Assembly: GCA_944472135.2 (NCBI GenBank)
Contig: OX235263.1
Location: forward strand, 29,255,379-29,319,378
Origin: Trichobilharzia regenti
Lineage: Eukaryota > Platyhelminthes > Trematoda > Strigeidida > Schistosomatidae
DNA: 64,000 bases
Direction of reading: 5' to 3'
This document shows positions 1-11,677 of the stretch, in pieces. Numbering within the stretch: position 1 is the first letter of the stretch; every line of letters begins with the position of its first letter. Below the pieces are notes generated by a model. The model saw nothing but the letters and a program-made list of their open reading frames with translations, made no database searches and was not told the origin of the DNA. A program made the position numbers and the translations under genes.

Positions 1-305
1 AGGTGACTTGCTATCATGGTGCACTCTGAATTGTTGCTATTATACGGTTACAGACAGTCAGCAGGAAGCCTCCTACCCAGGTTTCGTGTTTGTTGGCACT
101 CTCAGTCTGCATAAAACAAATGATAAGACGGATGACACCAGTTACTACCTGGTATCCAATCAGGAGGTCAGTCGTGGGTCCGAAAACCTTGGCAGTAACG
201 ACTCTGAAACACTGAGGGACATGTGTTCAAGTCACAGACTTACTTCAGGACTGCAGATGTGCCTTAGTAACATAACCAACAGGCATGAATCCTAGGTTCA
301 GGGCT
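1..305 (+). repeat. Decayed tRNA-headed retroposon, family D
   Basis: A tRNA-like head can be seen at about 180-245: an A-box-like stretch near ggcagtaacgactctg and a B-box-like tgttcaagtcaca. It is followed at once by a hammerhead-like segment and the tail aggcatgaatcctag, which recurs near 17,335 as aggcatgaagcctag. The open frame at 8-295 is a chance reading through this repeat and resembles no protein I know. The left edge lies outside the window. Assignment to one family with the 17.2 kb copy rests on the shared tail and order of parts. Confidence 0.4.
247..305 (+). ncRNA. Decayed hammerhead ribozyme, family D
   Basis: CTGCAGA stands where CTGANGA is expected (A6 changed to C). TGTGCC and GGCA can form stem II around an enlarged loop. 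GAAT replaces GAAA, and stem III would be the palindrome CCTAGG, ending in the cleavage-type triplet TTC. Two core changes make it inactive. The call depends on comparison with the 17.3 kb copy. Confidence 0.35.
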
Positions 306-1149
306 TCCAACTGATTGCTTCCAAACATATAATAGTAACAACAAGCTTAGGTTTCTTTTTAAATTTAAGCTAACTAGACAGTGAAATTCTATCAGATAAC
401 TAAGTCAAATTGGCGTTATTTACATCGAATTCATTAGCTTTCCTTATCAAAAAACCACCAAATACTGGGAAATGTTCTGTCTATTTTATATTTGGACAGA
501 AATTTTTGTGGATAGATTGTAGCTGTTAAAAGTACAAAAGGCTTCATTCAAATTGTATATATAATTACAGAGTAAGGGCAACTGGAACATCTTTTGCATG
601 GATGAAAAAACTTTTGATCATTGGTGTTATTGGATAGTTCCCCATATTGTCATTCAGTCATTTGAAAGTAACATCACCATAGATGATCAAATGAATGCAC
701 CACCGTATCCTCTGTGAAGCAAAAAATCAAATACAAACTAGATGTCTAAGATAAATCAAAGTATCAGTCTTTCTCAAATGCAGTTTCGATACACGAACTT
801 CCAAGTTATTTTCCCTGTATTTGCACAAAAGGTGAAAATGATTCAAGTATTATAATGCATTCATCATAACTTTTCGTTCCTTTAATACTGTTGATGAAAT
901 TAAAAGTGACTCAATACTGAAATTCTTACAGCTTTCAGGACTGCTGAAAAACAAACTGCTAACAGACGCATGAAAACTTCCATCCATTACTGAACAAGGA
1001 ATTATTATTATTAGCCTTATATTAATTGATCAGAGCAACAGAGGACTTGTAATTCGGAAATAAAATGAGATAAGCGAATTATTGATCCAGTTAAATTTTT
1101 TAATACAAAACCCCACTGAAAAGTTGATCAAGGACCCAGTTATAAAACA
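306..1149. other. No recognisable gene or repeat
   Basis: AT-rich sequence with no long frame, no tRNA-like boxes and no similarity to other parts of the window that I could see. Confidence 0.5.
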
Positions 1150-1790
1150 TTTTTTATTATCATTATTATTATTGTATCCTTTAATTCCTAGACGAACATA
1201 GGGCTTCAGCTACGCATCTCCATTGCCTTCGGTTTTCTGCCAACTTTTTCACCCCGATCCAAGTCTGAGCACATGCTTTCATCTCCTCCTCACATCACCT
1301 CCTCCAAGTCACCCCACTCTCGGACGACCAAGTCGCCGCCCGCTTCCCTTTCGGGTTCCACTCGAGCGATGGCCTGGCGTGTGATGTCACTTGATGGTTT
1401 CCTCAGCGTATGCCCAGCCAATCCATCTCCATTTCTTCCTGCCTATTTGTTTCACAATCGGTTCCTGGCTGGTTAGTTCGCTCGTTGCCAGAGATCCCTG
1501 TTCCTGATCTTTTCTGGCAGGCCATCTGATCTTGAGTGTTATTGAGCGAAGACAACTGTTAATGAATGTCTGAAGTTTGTTTGAGATGCTCTTTATGACG
1601 CGCTGGCCAAGTCTCTGATCCGTATAGTGAGTAGCACTGACTGACTTCACATTGGAGTTGAAAATCCGGACGGATGTTATTTTTGATGGTGAGTGCTGTT
1701 GGCTTCCACACAGACTTGAGAGTAATGAAAGCTTGTCTTGCTTTTCCGATTCTGGCTTTGATATCCTCGTCAGTTCCGCCTGCAGTTTTA
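1150..1790 (-). mobile_element. RTE-type retrotransposon, 5'-truncated 3' end
   Basis: On the minus strand this encodes the C-terminal end of an RTE-type reverse transcriptase polyprotein, then a tail running into an ATT-rich microsatellite at 1,153-1,174. The best frame (1,387-1,650) reads VIKSISNKLQTFINSCLRSI and QIGRKKWRWIGWAYAEE, a block shared with the copies near 16.5, 21.8, 25.2, 38.4, 44.9 and 59.2 kb. The frame breaks after this block and continues in another frame to the tail. It has no endonuclease or catalytic domain, so it is a dead 5'-truncated copy. Confidence 0.8.
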
Positions 1791-3074
1791 ATTAACTACC
1801 AGAAAGTATATTTACCATATTCTTTCTAACCATAGAACTTATGAATGACATTGTGCTATCTCAGTTCCTTGCATTTCAGATGGAACACTGGGTTCCAGGA
1901 CTTGAAGTTTCAGTAGCAATGGTGATTTCTTACGGGATAAGGTTGTTATTCCCACGTCCAACCTTCCTTCTTCTCTCAGCTTGCTACCTCCTAGTAAACT
2001 AGATGTAATTTAGAAGTGCATCAATCAGAAAGTGACCACTTTACCACCGGACTACATTGTGCTTGTAGACTTCAAAAATTTATCAGTAGTTAGCATAAGG
2101 CTTCGGTTTCATGTTAATAGCAGTCACCGACAGTGGATTATCTCCAACTCTGATGAAACTGATGGTCATATCATATTCGAACTTAAATTATCCAGTGTGA
2201 GAGTTACATAATTAATCACCAATCTATGATGAAGAGCTATGCATGCGCCTTGGTCATCATACAATAATTGATTCGCATACACTGTGATCTAATGGCAATA
2301 CAAAGTTCTAATAAAGTTCCTGTGATTGCTTAATGATTTTTTTACATGTTCAAAATTATTTTCAATGCACCACGGCATCTAATGCAGAAAATTTTTAAAT
2401 TATTTCAAATTCTTAAGAATTTTTCTCGATTCCACTAAAAACTTCTATTATGCATGAGTTATTTATTGATTTTTTAATTCCACTAAATCTGAACACTGTT
2501 CATGTACTAATCAGTCTTTCTCTCAGTTAGATTTAAAATATTTATAACTCGTCTAAACAACCAACTGAAATCAATATTTAACTAAATCATAATTTATATT
2601 AATAACACATTGCCTCAGCTTAACTATCGGTCAGACTGAGCAAATTTTTATAACGAAGATCAATAGAATATTGATTGCAGTGTCCATCACTCCATCGGAA
2701 TAATTTGTATATCTAGTCTAATTTAAAAGAAGTGAATTAAAACAACGATCACATAGTTATGAATTTATTAAAAATAGCCCCCTTTTTAAGCCAGTGCTAA
2801 GAAAGTTGTGAGATGCTAAGTTGACAATTTCACATCAAAGTACTGAAGAGGATTTATAGTTCCGATAGATGTTTTTCTATTGTTGTCGTTTCCTCTAAGC
2901 CGAGAACAAGAGATCAACAGAAATTAGAAAAGTTTTGAAAGCATCACGCTGTTTTTATTAGTTAAAGAGTTTTATAACATCCATCCACATTTATAGTTAC
3001 TTCTTGAAGCCTCTCAATATAAGAATAAACATGTTGAAATGATAAAAAAAGGTGTGTAACTTAGGCGGATGACT
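1791..3074. other. No recognisable gene or repeat
   Basis: AT-rich DNA without a convincing coding frame. Nothing here matched the retroelement families of the window by eye. Confidence 0.45.
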
Positions 3075-3975
3075 TTCAACTACAACAACTAGTTAGCTCA
3101 CATGGCCCCACTATCATTGACAGCATAGAGGTTGAAAATACATCCAATGTCAAGTAACTTGGGCTGAGTTTTTCCACCGATCTTTCCTGGTCCTCCCACA
3201 TCTTGCTAGTTACTAGAAAGATTTTTCGCTTAACGTTCTACATAAGGAAATTTAGGCAGTCTGGCATAAAGCAGTCTTTGCTTTCTCAGTTTGTAAATTC
3301 TTGTATTCTACCCATCCTCCTTTACTGCTCCCCATTAATCTTTCCTGGACTACTTAATAAAGACTTTGCTTTGCTGAGAAGGGCACTAAAAGCCGTTAGT
3401 AGGGCAAGTGGGATAGCGTTAAACCAACTGGTTAACACTATTGTGGATAGACATATAATGTCATGTAAGAAACTAGCGAATACAATATTGTCAGACCCCG
3501 AGGATCCTCTCTATATGCAGCTCTCTCCTTGCATTTCATCTGGTAGAACTAGAAGCAGCTATAGGAGGCTATATGCTAGGACTACCAAGTACAAAAACTC
3601 CACAAAACCATATCTGGCACAGCTGTTATGTGATGAGAAATCCGTTGGGTATGACACGATCAACTTACTGTGGCACTCTAGAAAATAGTCCCATTAGTTT
3701 TTGTTTTCCTTTCCTCGTTACTATTGCACTGTTGTTCTTATCTTCTAGTATACACCAATCTTATACTTGATATTCTGTGGTGCATTGTTTAAAAGGTAAA
3801 CGCAACGTTGTTGTTTTTATTTTTTTATTTATGTTTTTTTTGCGTTGCTTTTCGATTTTAAAATCTCATAAAATTTATGAGGTAATTAGAGGCAATATAT
3901 TGTAATGCACGCTTAAAATTCCATACCTGTACCACAATTACTGTTTGGAATAAAGCTGTTATTATTTTTACATAA
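3075..3975 (+). mobile_element. CR1-type retrotransposon, 3' end with UTR
   Basis: A 5'-truncated non-LTR element: the end of the reverse transcriptase reading frame (to 3,688), then a roughly 290-base 3' untranslated region ending in aataaagctgttattattt, which holds an AATAAA signal and a short ATT-type tail. A related coding piece lies on the minus strand at 62.8-63.2 kb. The untranslated end, from aaaattcc to the tail, resembles the 3' end of the tRNA-headed family C SINEs at 17.6, 19.5 and 32 kb. The clade call (CR1 in the broad sense, like schistosome SR1/Perere-3 elements) comes from protein style only. Confidence 0.65.
3203..3688 (+). pseudogene. CR1-type reverse transcriptase, C-terminal fragment
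   Basis: About 160 residues of the post-catalytic region. It begins near KIFRLTFYIRKFRQSG, continues with FVNSCILPILLYCSPLIFPG and ends at LLWHSRK. A preceding frame (from about 3,120) supplies the upstream piece that reads like KYLG and DLSW, so a frameshift lies just before 3,203. Palm motifs are absent because of 5' truncation. The related minus-strand frame at 62,813-63,187 carries the same YLGV, DLSWSSHI, RLTFYIKK and LYCSPLVFPG blocks, which makes the family call secure even though the clade is less so. Confidence 0.7.
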
Positions 3976-4905
3976 TTGTATTCTCTGAGCTGGTTGATTT
4001 AACTGCGAAGCTTTCATCGTCTTTCTGGACATCTTCAGCTCAGGTTTTAGTTTGAATTCTTCATGAATGATATAATTGTGTCTCTTGGCAAGCATTGTCG
4101 TGATTGTTTGTTAATTTACATCTTTACTGATCATTTTTATTGACTTGGGATTTGAACTTTCCTATTGTGTGATTTAATTTTTATTCGTTGTTAATAGTAT
4201 ATCCGCCTGAGTATCAGGCTTCTAGAAATTCCCTGGCATTTTTCGGGTTTTCTCTGTCTTTAGAATGTCTGCATTTTCCCAATCAAATTGGTGTCCATAA
4301 TTGTCTGCGTGCATCGATATGAAAGAATACATATTGTGTCTTTTCACAGCTAATTTATATTTATGAATTCCGAGCGGAAGGAGACACCCACTTTGACCAA
4401 TGTAGTATTTACCGCAGTTTATACAATTTATTTTGCAAACAGTATTGACATTATTTTCTTTCACTATTGAATCCCCCGACCTACACAGTACTGAATGAAG
4501 GGACTGTGTTGGCTTGTGTGCTATGTCTTTTTCAAATAGTCCTAATATTCTAGGCGTTATTTCAGAGATATTCTTTACATATGGTAGAATGGATTCTCTT
4601 GCCGTCGTTAGGAACGGTTTCACGTTGGTATTTTGATTTGAGTTTAAACATTTTTCGACGAGACTGTACGAGTATTCATTCTCTTTGAAGACGGTTGGTA
4701 GATATTTCTGCTTAGCATTGGAGTGCTGCAAGTCATGACAAAGGTTGTCGGGAGATACAATTATATTACTAATGGAGCATTGAAACAAGTTCACTTCATA
4801 TTAAATCCTGCGTTGAATATATTGTTTAGAAGGATAATGGAAGCTTTGCAATCAAATAAACCATCTCGAAGAACACAAACAAGTCAAAATAAGGATTTTA
4901 TGTGA
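3976..4905 (-). mobile_element. Penelope-like element, 3' half
   Basis: Minus-strand PLE remnant with a GIY-YIG endonuclease frame (4,222-4,794). The downstream segment at 3,976-4,095 holds a signature end, agctttcatcgtctttctgg on the plus strand. A similar signature occurs in opposite orientation at about 4,829-4,890, so the copy is flanked by short inverted terminal parts as in other PLEs of this window. The same signature follows the plus-strand PLEs ending near 21.4 and 24.3 kb, which places all three in one family. It abuts the CR1 3' end directly. Confidence 0.7.
4222..4794 (-). pseudogene. PLE reverse transcriptase tail plus GIY-YIG domain
   Basis: A 190-residue frame. The C-terminal half carries the zinc-binding-like Cys pattern CKINCINC and the GIY-YIG core KYYIGQSG, followed by HKYKLAVKRHN and HADNYGHQFDW, which are standard PLE endonuclease landmarks. 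The upstream part contains LPYVKNISEITPRILGLFEK, the linker also seen in the plus-strand copy at 23.7 kb. In PLEs this endonuclease nicks the target for reverse transcription. The RT palm is missing, so the frame is a fragment. The frame is open across 190 codons but ends early at GNF, so it is probably truncated. Confidence 0.75.
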
Positions 4906-5424
4906 ATCTATCTGAGGAACAAACCAATGATTTATTCAGTTTGCAAACTTTTTAATGAAAATGGCAGTTTGTTTTCAGCTGGTTTTTAAAATTATTTTTA
5001 TACTATTTGGAAACCATTACTGTAATGTGCAAATTTTTCTCGAAAAGCCCTCCTGGACGATCTATTTATACTGTTTATACTTATTTAGACATTTCTACTA
5101 ACTTTGTAATTATTATACGTATTTCTCCTGGGCTGTGTATCAGTAATTTGACATTTGCATACTGCATGTTGATTTCTGATCTTTATTATTCGCGACCTGC
5201 TTAAATCATTGGGCTACCGAAATTACTTTCCTTCAGAATGCCTAATTTCATCTAGATTTATCATTGTTTTAATCGTCCAGTTATATCAAATGACATATTC
5301 ACTAACTTGCGCGATGATTTAACTTGCTCCCAAGTAAACGCTGTACAATTCTTCAACGAAATGAAGATATACTTCAGATTATTACTTTACATGTGAATCC
5401 TGTGTGAAGAAAACAGTACTTTGG
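4906..5424. other. No recognisable gene or repeat
   Basis: AT-rich. A short frame at 5,007-5,204 has no similarity that I recognise. Confidence 0.45.
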
Positions 5425-5505
5425 AACTGAATACGCTGAAAATTTTTGTACCGTATATTCGCATACTGTCTTAAATAAAGCTTTGCCATTATTATTATTA
5501 TTTAA
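5425..5505 (+). repeat. CR1-type 3' tail fragment
   Basis: The stretch from gctgaaaatttttgtaccg to aataaagctttgccattatt matches the style of the CR1 3' end at 3.9 kb and of the family C SINE tail: a gtacc block, then AATAAAGCT and an ATT run. Only the tail remains. Confidence 0.45.
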
Positions 5506-6544
5506 TCTTTAACTGCAATACTTCTTTGTGGTTGTGTGTATATTGACAATGTGTTGGTTAACAATATAAGTTTGTTTGAGTGAATGAAGGTGATTCGACC
5601 CGGAAAGTCTTGGTGCTTGATTTTTGTGGGCAGAGATCTTGATCCTACCTTATTGGGAATATTCTTCTTGATTCCAAGTTACCTTTTACAGCTAAACTTT
5701 AATCACCTAATTTTGTCTTACAGTAACTGTTGTGTATTTAGAAACATGCCTTGCCCGTATAACTGCCTGTTGTAATTATTTGTAATAGTAGTATTAGTAT
5801 TTCGAGATGACCGAATTACAAGAATTCAACCGAAACACAGAGAGGGGTGAATTCAGGAATTTGTATTTGGCGGAATTATTATTCGATTCATAATAGAAAT
5901 ATATTAACAAGCAACAGTAAGTATTTAAACAATACAGAGATAGAAATTGTCAATCACCAGACTGCCTTGTGACACTGCTGAGGTAATTTTGACTTCGACA
6001 TTATTGTTATTTATTAGAACCGCTAAAATATTGGAGAACAGTCGTCTTGATCCTGCCTTTGAAATGTGTTTTGATAGCGCATGTCTCATCAAAGTTTTTT
6101 TCTCGGTAGAATTTAGTTTTTTACATTCAGACGATAGTAGAATAAATTTGCTCGCTACAATTACTGCGCTCCAACGACATTATAATTCAGTTTTTATTTT
6201 GACCGCTTTAATTTCTGTTATTCTCTTTTAAATAAACAACTTAAATTACTGAATGCCTCTGTTTATCTTTTAATTACTTTTCATATAAAAAAAATAATTA
6301 TAAGAGACGTATTTTTGCGATAGCTAGTGGGTGTAATTGTTTCCCCTATAAAAAACGAAGACAGGAGTAATTCTCAGTATCATTGCCGACTGTGTTGTTC
6401 ATTAATTAGTTAGCGCCTAACTTATGCTCTGGGTTCATGAGTTTTGTCACACATTATTATATTACTGTGCTAATTAACTGCTAGAAGATGTTGTAATTAA
6501 AATTTCATAGTAGGACAGAGAGTATTGGTGTAGAATTAAATAAC
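5506..6544. other. No recognised gene; two short frames
   Basis: Frames at 5,584-5,775 (63 codons) and 5,947-6,231 (94 codons) are hydrophobic, AT-driven and show no motif. I do not consider them genes. Confidence 0.4.
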
Positions 6545-6744
6545 TATGTTATTATTATTTTTTATTATTGCTCCTTGGGTTCCTAGTGGAACATAGGGCT
6601 TCAACTGCACGTCTCCATTTTCTTCTGTCCTATGCGGTACTTTTCGCCTACATCCATGTTATTCCATACTGTTTCAACTCCTCTTCACACGATCTCCTCC
6701 ATGTCACCCTTGGACGTCCCTCGCCAGATACTAGCTTGCTAGGC
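6545..6744 (-). mobile_element. RTE-type retrotransposon, short 3' end
   Basis: From the ATT-rich tail at 6,549 through the typical gctccttgggttcctagtgg end on the plus strand, this is the last 200 bases of a minus-strand RTE element. It belongs to the subfamily with the ccaagg-type end also seen at 13.3, 14.8 and 48.8-49.1 kb. Confidence 0.65.
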
Positions 6745-6870
6745 TACTAGCCTACTAGTTTTCTCGCCGGTCCCAAGCCCGGGTAAAGAGGGAGGGTTGG
6801 GGCGTGGTGCTGGCAACTCCACCCCTGTAAAACAACCAAATCTCTACAGAAACTTCAACGAATAAATATA
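6745..6870 (+). repeat. RTE 5'-UTR-like module
   Basis: The segment around gccggtcccaagcccgggta, then ggcaactccacccctgtaa and gaaacttcaa, recurs in the two short chimeric elements at 46.1 and 54.4 kb and, in weaker form, at the 5' end of the long minus-strand RTE copy (52.87-52.96 kb). Here it is directly joined to the 3' end of an oppositely oriented RTE. Confidence 0.5.
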
Positions 6871-7454
6871 TTAAAAATAACTATGTAGTAAGAATGAAAT
6901 AAGATTTTGTAACTGGGACAACAAAGAAAAAAAGACTTTGTGTTGGTTTCTATTTGAGCCCATAAAATTAATCTTAAAGGTGTGACACACTCAGCTTCAG
7001 TATATGTGAAATTTGAGTTGATCTACTTTGTGGGTTTTACAGTAGCTCCTCTATTTTCCCATCAATGAAATACCACGTTGAGTTGGATATAAAACATCAA
7101 CATTAGCTTACTTTGGTGATCATATTTGCTTCAATCTATTTGGTTCTTCTAAACTCAAAAGGTTTCATCTTCTAGCTTATCATTCTAATTTAATAAAATA
7201 GCTTTTGTGGTCAGTCATCATTTATAGACTGTTAGAAGAAGGCTAATAACACACTGAAGTTTTCTACATCACTTACTCCAAACTGTGGCGTCTGAATTGG
7301 ATTTTGCGGTTACTTTTATAGTTGGAAACGAATTCTCTTTATTTATAGATATCAGAAAAAAGTATGTGTAAACTAGGTGGTTCGTTTGAAACAAGATGTT
7401 ATATCCAGTTGGATATTTAGGCTTCATGAAACTGAAAAAAGTTTAAAGGTTGAT
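6871..7454. other. No recognisable gene or repeat
   Basis: AT-rich sequence; nothing seen beyond short homopolymer runs. Confidence 0.45.
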
Positions 7455-8495
7455 CACTTATTATTATTGTCCTTTTAGGTTCCGAGTAGAACATAGGGCC
7501 ACAACAACACATCTCTCGTTTGTTACATTTTCTCCTGTCTTACTTAGCTGGGCTCACGATTGCCCGTTACCTCTTATCTCTTCTTCACACTATATCCTTC
7601 CTTTCCTCCATGGTCTCTCCACTAGTCATTTCGCATTCGGATTCCATTCGGTGGTCTAACACGCGATATCATTCGATGATCTCCTCAATGTATATCCGAC
7701 AAATCCATCTCCCTTTTCTCCCTACATATGTGTTGAACGAGAGGCTCTTAGTTAGTTTGCTCCCACAGATTCTTGTCGCTAATTCTTTCTGAACAACTAA
7801 TGTTCAATAATGGAGCCAGCGAAGAGGGCATCTGTTGATAAAAGTCTGCACTAGCCTGTTGGAAATGATTATCGCAACGTGCCAAGTTTCTGACCCGTAT
7901 AGAAGGAGTGACTGACTTCACATACGTGTTGAAAATCCGAGTCATGTTGTATGTGCTGTTGAGTGCAGATCTTAAAACTAGTTTCAGAATAATGAAGGCA
8001 TATCTTCCCTTTAAGACTCTGGTTTTCACATCTCCCGTGCCGCCACCCTGTAGATGAAATGATACTGCCTGGCAGGATAACTAAAGGAAGTGATCTCTTT
8101 CGGATTAATTCCGTTGACAGTGACTGGTTGATAACCTTCTTGACCTTCATCTTTTCTATGCTCATCTGGAATACTGTCTCCGCTGACTATCTATTCATCC
8201 AGTTTTTTGGGTTTCGCCTGCAAGCAATTGAGTCTGTGTGATATTAGACGTAAATCACCTGCGAAATCCACATCTTCTAGAGTCTTTTTTTCTGTCCAAT
8301 GTCTTCTTCTCTTCTCGCTCCCAACTCACAGTCTGACGCATAACCCAGTCCACCACAAATAAGAATATCATCGGTAATAATAGGTAGCCTTGTCTTACTC
8401 CTGTATTTACTTCAAAAGCCTCACCAAGTTTTCCGTTGTGGATCACTTTACATATGCCACTGTCATACTGCTGTTGAATGAGCTTAATAAATAAG
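7455..8495 (-). mobile_element. RTE-type retrotransposon, truncated in RT domain
   Basis: Minus-strand element running from its ATT tail (about 7,458) back into the reverse transcriptase. The frame at 8,255-8,446 holds MIHNGKLGEAFEVNTGVRQG, the thumb-side block that precedes the SPMIF-type motif in this family. Further 3', frames at 7,869-8,165 and 7,748-8,029 cover the region between RT and C-terminus. Several frameshifts. Part of it (7,740-7,920) is almost the reverse complement of 19,090-19,270, so the two copies belong to one young subfamily. Confidence 0.75.
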
Positions 8496-8554
8496 ATTAC
8501 TTACACAATGAAATACTCTCCTCGTTTTCACTTTAATAATTGTATTGTATTATT

Positions 8555-8795
8555 TATGGGACTTGCCAGTGCAACGCATAATAAAATGATACTAATTGAT
8601 CGGATAAAACTGGTAGGTAGCCCTTAGCCTACGTTCCATGCCTTTTGACATTCGTCAGTAAGGCATATCTACAATCTTGCAAGAACTCATATCCTCTCTG
8701 AGATTTGGACCCAGGTCATCCAGTGCTACAATCAGAGACGTCATTGAGCTATTTGGGTTCACGATTGACCTGCTGATTATTTTCAGCAAGCTGTG
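8555..8795 (-). repeat. tRNA-derived SINE, decayed
   Basis: Read on the minus strand, the head at 8,705-8,765 has an A-box-like tagctcaatgacgt and a B-box-like gggtccaaatctc, about 30 bases apart, as in tRNA-derived SINEs. Downstream comes ctgacgaatgtcaaaagg then gcatggaac. This resembles a hammerhead core (CTGACGA, an ATGTC/GGCAT stem), but GAAA is not preserved. A similar decayed copy is at 14,485-14,660. Confidence 0.45.
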
Positions 8796-9079
8796 TTAAC
8801 AAAACTTTGAATTTTAATGCTAACAGAGAAAGACGTCTCTGAAACTGGTGTAAAACTAATTAATAATTTACAGATACTTGCCAGCGTGAATAAAAATAGT
8901 CACCTCTAAAGGGCTATGAGCTGAACTGTGACATCAAACTGTCTCAGGCTTTCATAGGTTTAAGGCAAATCTTCTATATCTTGTGCAATCATCTTTGGGA
9001 AATATTTAGGGATTCATACATAACCCAAAGGATATTTTCCCAACAAAATAAGGCGTCGTTGAAGGGTTTTTAATTTTAT

Positions 9080-10080
9080 ACAAATGTTAACAAAGATTGA
9101 TCATTTTGGTGCAACAAAATTAACCAGCTGGAGAGGATGCAAATAATTTCTGATACCCAGTGCATAGGATGTGGCTGAGGTAGCATAGTCTGTCTGCCTG
9201 CTTTCGACATAGAACTTTGCACAGATGTGCGCCAGTTCAAGTCACCACACTCCCTCCTTGTAGCACACAAAGCAAGAGAAGAAAGTACAAGAAATGCATA
9301 ATAGAGACAATAAACAGAGGTGTGAGACAAAGGAATAGTAATAGCGAAGAACTAAACAGTTTCATTGAAAATCATAAGTCACAAGGAGTGGATACATCTG
9401 CACCAGCCATTGAGAACGATCTCTTTGAGCCATGTCACCAATTGTTTCCAGCTTCCATTGGTTTTTACCGTCTCGAGGACCCCAACCAGTCAGGAAGTCT
9501 ACACCTTCTTCCTACGTGGCTTAGACTAACTGTTGTAGATTTCATTAACTGGTGAGGCCATGTTTTTGTTTGACCTCCGCTAGCTTTTTTCCAGCCTGAC
9601 CCTATATCCACTAACATTGCTCGTAGAGGAAGGTGATGACTAGGCATACATAACACATGTTCTAACCATCTCAGTCCATGTAACTTCACAACTCTGTCGA
9701 TTGATTTCCCCTGTTTACCTAGAACTCGATGCCTAACCTCAATATTGCTCACCTTATTATACCAATTCACACGGGAGATAGAACGCAAGCACATATGATC
9801 AAAGACAGTTAATCTTTTCATGTATTCCACTCTCAGTGGCCAAGTCTCACTCACAGTGATAAAGGAGGACGGAGTGGACTGATGAGTAGTACATCCGCCC
9901 TCTGGTCGATAGTCGGATATCTCGTCTACGCCGGAGATGGCGTAAACCGGCAAATGCGAAACTGGCCCTCAATATCCGTGCTAAGATTTTGCCAGAGATC
10001 AACCCGTTGGAACTGGCAGATGGTACTTGCCAAATAAGTGAAGCAGACAACTTGCTCTACCACTTTGCTCCCTATTTCTA
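9080..10080 (-). mobile_element. Second RTE-like lineage, 3' half
   Basis: A minus-strand element distinct from the IGRKKWRWIG family. It carries SASSNGLISGKILARILRA-type sequence near 10,000, then a CETWPLRVE-like block, then LHGLRWLEHVLCMP and GGQTKTW. The 3' untranslated part (9,080-9,440) contains an atagaactttgcac block that has a counterpart in the copy at 24.4-25.0 kb. It is 5'-truncated with at least one frameshift. Confidence 0.7.
9465..9953 (-). pseudogene. RTE-like RT C-terminal region (second lineage)
   Basis: A 162-codon frame: SETWPLRVEYMKRLTVFDHM, then RVLGKQGKSIDRVVKLHGLR and HVLCMPSHHLPLRAMLVDIG, finishing with [18 protein letters not shown]. The same order of blocks appears at 24,585-24,970. 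This is the end of the retrotransposon polyprotein, downstream of the polymerase active site, so the fragment has no catalytic residues. The upstream piece continues in another frame at 9,847-10,050. Confidence 0.7.
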
Positions 10081-10087
10081 ATCTAGG

Positions 10088-10215
10088 AGTCAGTGTAGCA
10101 CAGTGGACTAGTCAGCAATGATTACATGTTTGAAACGACGGATGTTGGATTTGAATCTCAATGGACGTAACGTGTATTGTGTTTTCCACTGGTAGTCACC
10201 ATCAGCCAAACAACA
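10088..10215 (+). repeat. Decayed hammerhead-SINE relative, family A type
   Basis: It has an A-box-like gtagcacagtggactagt and a B-box-like ttggatttgaatctc, then ends in tccactggtagtcaccatc, close to the family A end tccactgctagccaccatc at 18.8 kb. The ribozyme region between them is eroded beyond recognition. Confidence 0.4.
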
Positions 10216-10704
10216 ATATAGAATTTGTTTTAAATGAAATGTTCTATCAATATAAGCTTGATAAATAGCACATGGAAAGCAGAGAGTATACAATTTTATA
10301 TCATTGCATTAAAGTATATTTATTGTTCTGTAGGTTCTCACTTTTGATAATTTCTAGGTGCTGAAATAAATGAGAAAGTTTTCTCTAAATTTTGATATAT
10401 GAGGTGACTTTTTACAGACTGATGTGCTGAACTTGGTACAATTCATATAGGTTTACGTGATTCAATTTATTTTGAACCTTTTCAAAATTACAGATTTAAA
10501 GGGGGACAGTATTCAAAGAACATATTCATGAGGTGTTAAACTATTTGTACGACAAAGTTTAGCAATAAATAATGTAATCAAAATGTAGAAATTTCATCTG
10601 TTAATTTTTTCTAAGATTATCTGTTTGTCTGAATTTGTTTTGCGTAGTTATTTATGCCTAGGGTTGATTAAACAAGACTGCAAAACAACCAACCAATATT
10701 GTCT
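10216..10704. other. No recognisable gene or repeat
   Basis: AT-rich DNA; nothing seen. Confidence 0.45.
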
Positions 10705-11125
10705 GCTTAATTCATTTTAGATTTTGCCATCGATTGTTTGAACCGAAGTGTTCGGTCTCAGGTAGACATATCAGCTCCATATGCAGATGCTTTGACGATG
10801 TCTGGGCATGTAACTTGAAGCTAATTGGTTGATGGTGGCTATCAGTGGAATTCAGGATACACACCTTGTCGGAAAAATTAAAACTGAATTAAATAACTAA
10901 TAAGACCCACTGGACAATAGGTGGCGCTCATGGTCCAGGTGGTCTAGTGGGCAATGCTTTGGGATTTGAAACTATGGGTTCGAGTCTCGGTGGGAACAAC
11001 ATCACTCACTCACTGGGGAATGCTGGTACATTCAGCCGACGAATCCCAAATCGGACAGAGTGAGCCTTCTGGATTCCACTGCTAGTCACCATCAACCAGT
11101 TAACTACACTATTGTTTACCTTTAC
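10705..11125. mobile_element. Decayed inverted (foldback) family A hammerhead retroposon
   Basis: A minus-strand unit (about 10,705-10,877: tail, then the start of the ribozyme region) meets a plus-strand unit (from about 10,875: ggtggcgctcatggtccagg, tRNA-like head with gggttcgagtctcgg, ribozyme, tail ending caccatcaacca). Order and sequence match the better preserved foldback at 18.1-18.8 kb. The flanks atattgtctg and ctattgttta may be a worn target duplication, but this is not convincing. Confidence 0.65.
11028..11083 (+). ncRNA. Decayed hammerhead ribozyme, family A
   Basis: CCGACGA replaces CTGACGA (U4 to C), and GGACAGAG stands where GGAC followed by GAAA is expected. Stem I halves (ttcag and ctggatt) are still visible. 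Predicted inactive. Confidence 0.55.
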
Positions 11126-11614
11126 TTGTCCTAAGTCTATACTCTAATCAGAGCCGGAATCTGCAAGTAGTTTCCTTAGGGACTACCATTATTATCTTTT
11201 ATACTTCCTAAGTGAAATTGATCTCTAGTGACTAATACACTTCTCACCTAGTCACATATTAGCAAATTTCTCCTTCACTGGACTTTTATTTTCAGCCTTA
11301 CTTTGAAGCACATCATCTGAAACATTAACATTTGAGATAGTTAATTGACAGGGAGTAATCAGTAGAACATCTTGATTTAGCCAAATACCACACTTTTGTT
11401 ATTCATAATCAAGGCGTATCATTTCAAAAATAATATCTTCATTCTTGAAAAAATGTTTATATATAGTATGGAATTTTCAAAGCGTTCTAGCGCAAAATTT
11501 TAATCATTGTATAAGAACTGGTTAAATAATAATTGATAGTAAGTATATCATACCGATGTAAAATCGCTCGATCTAAAACGCGTTTCAACGCGTCACGATA
11601 TTATTTCATCAAAA
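11126..11614. other. No recognised gene
   Basis: AT-rich. A 63-codon frame from 11,533 runs into the PLE and its inserted SINE, and is not a gene. The true 5' or 3' limit of the neighbouring PLE terminal region may lie here. Confidence 0.4.
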
Positions 11615-11677
11615 AATACTTAACAGTATCATGGAATGTACACATTTTTATCACAGGGAATAAAAAGACAGTTGTAG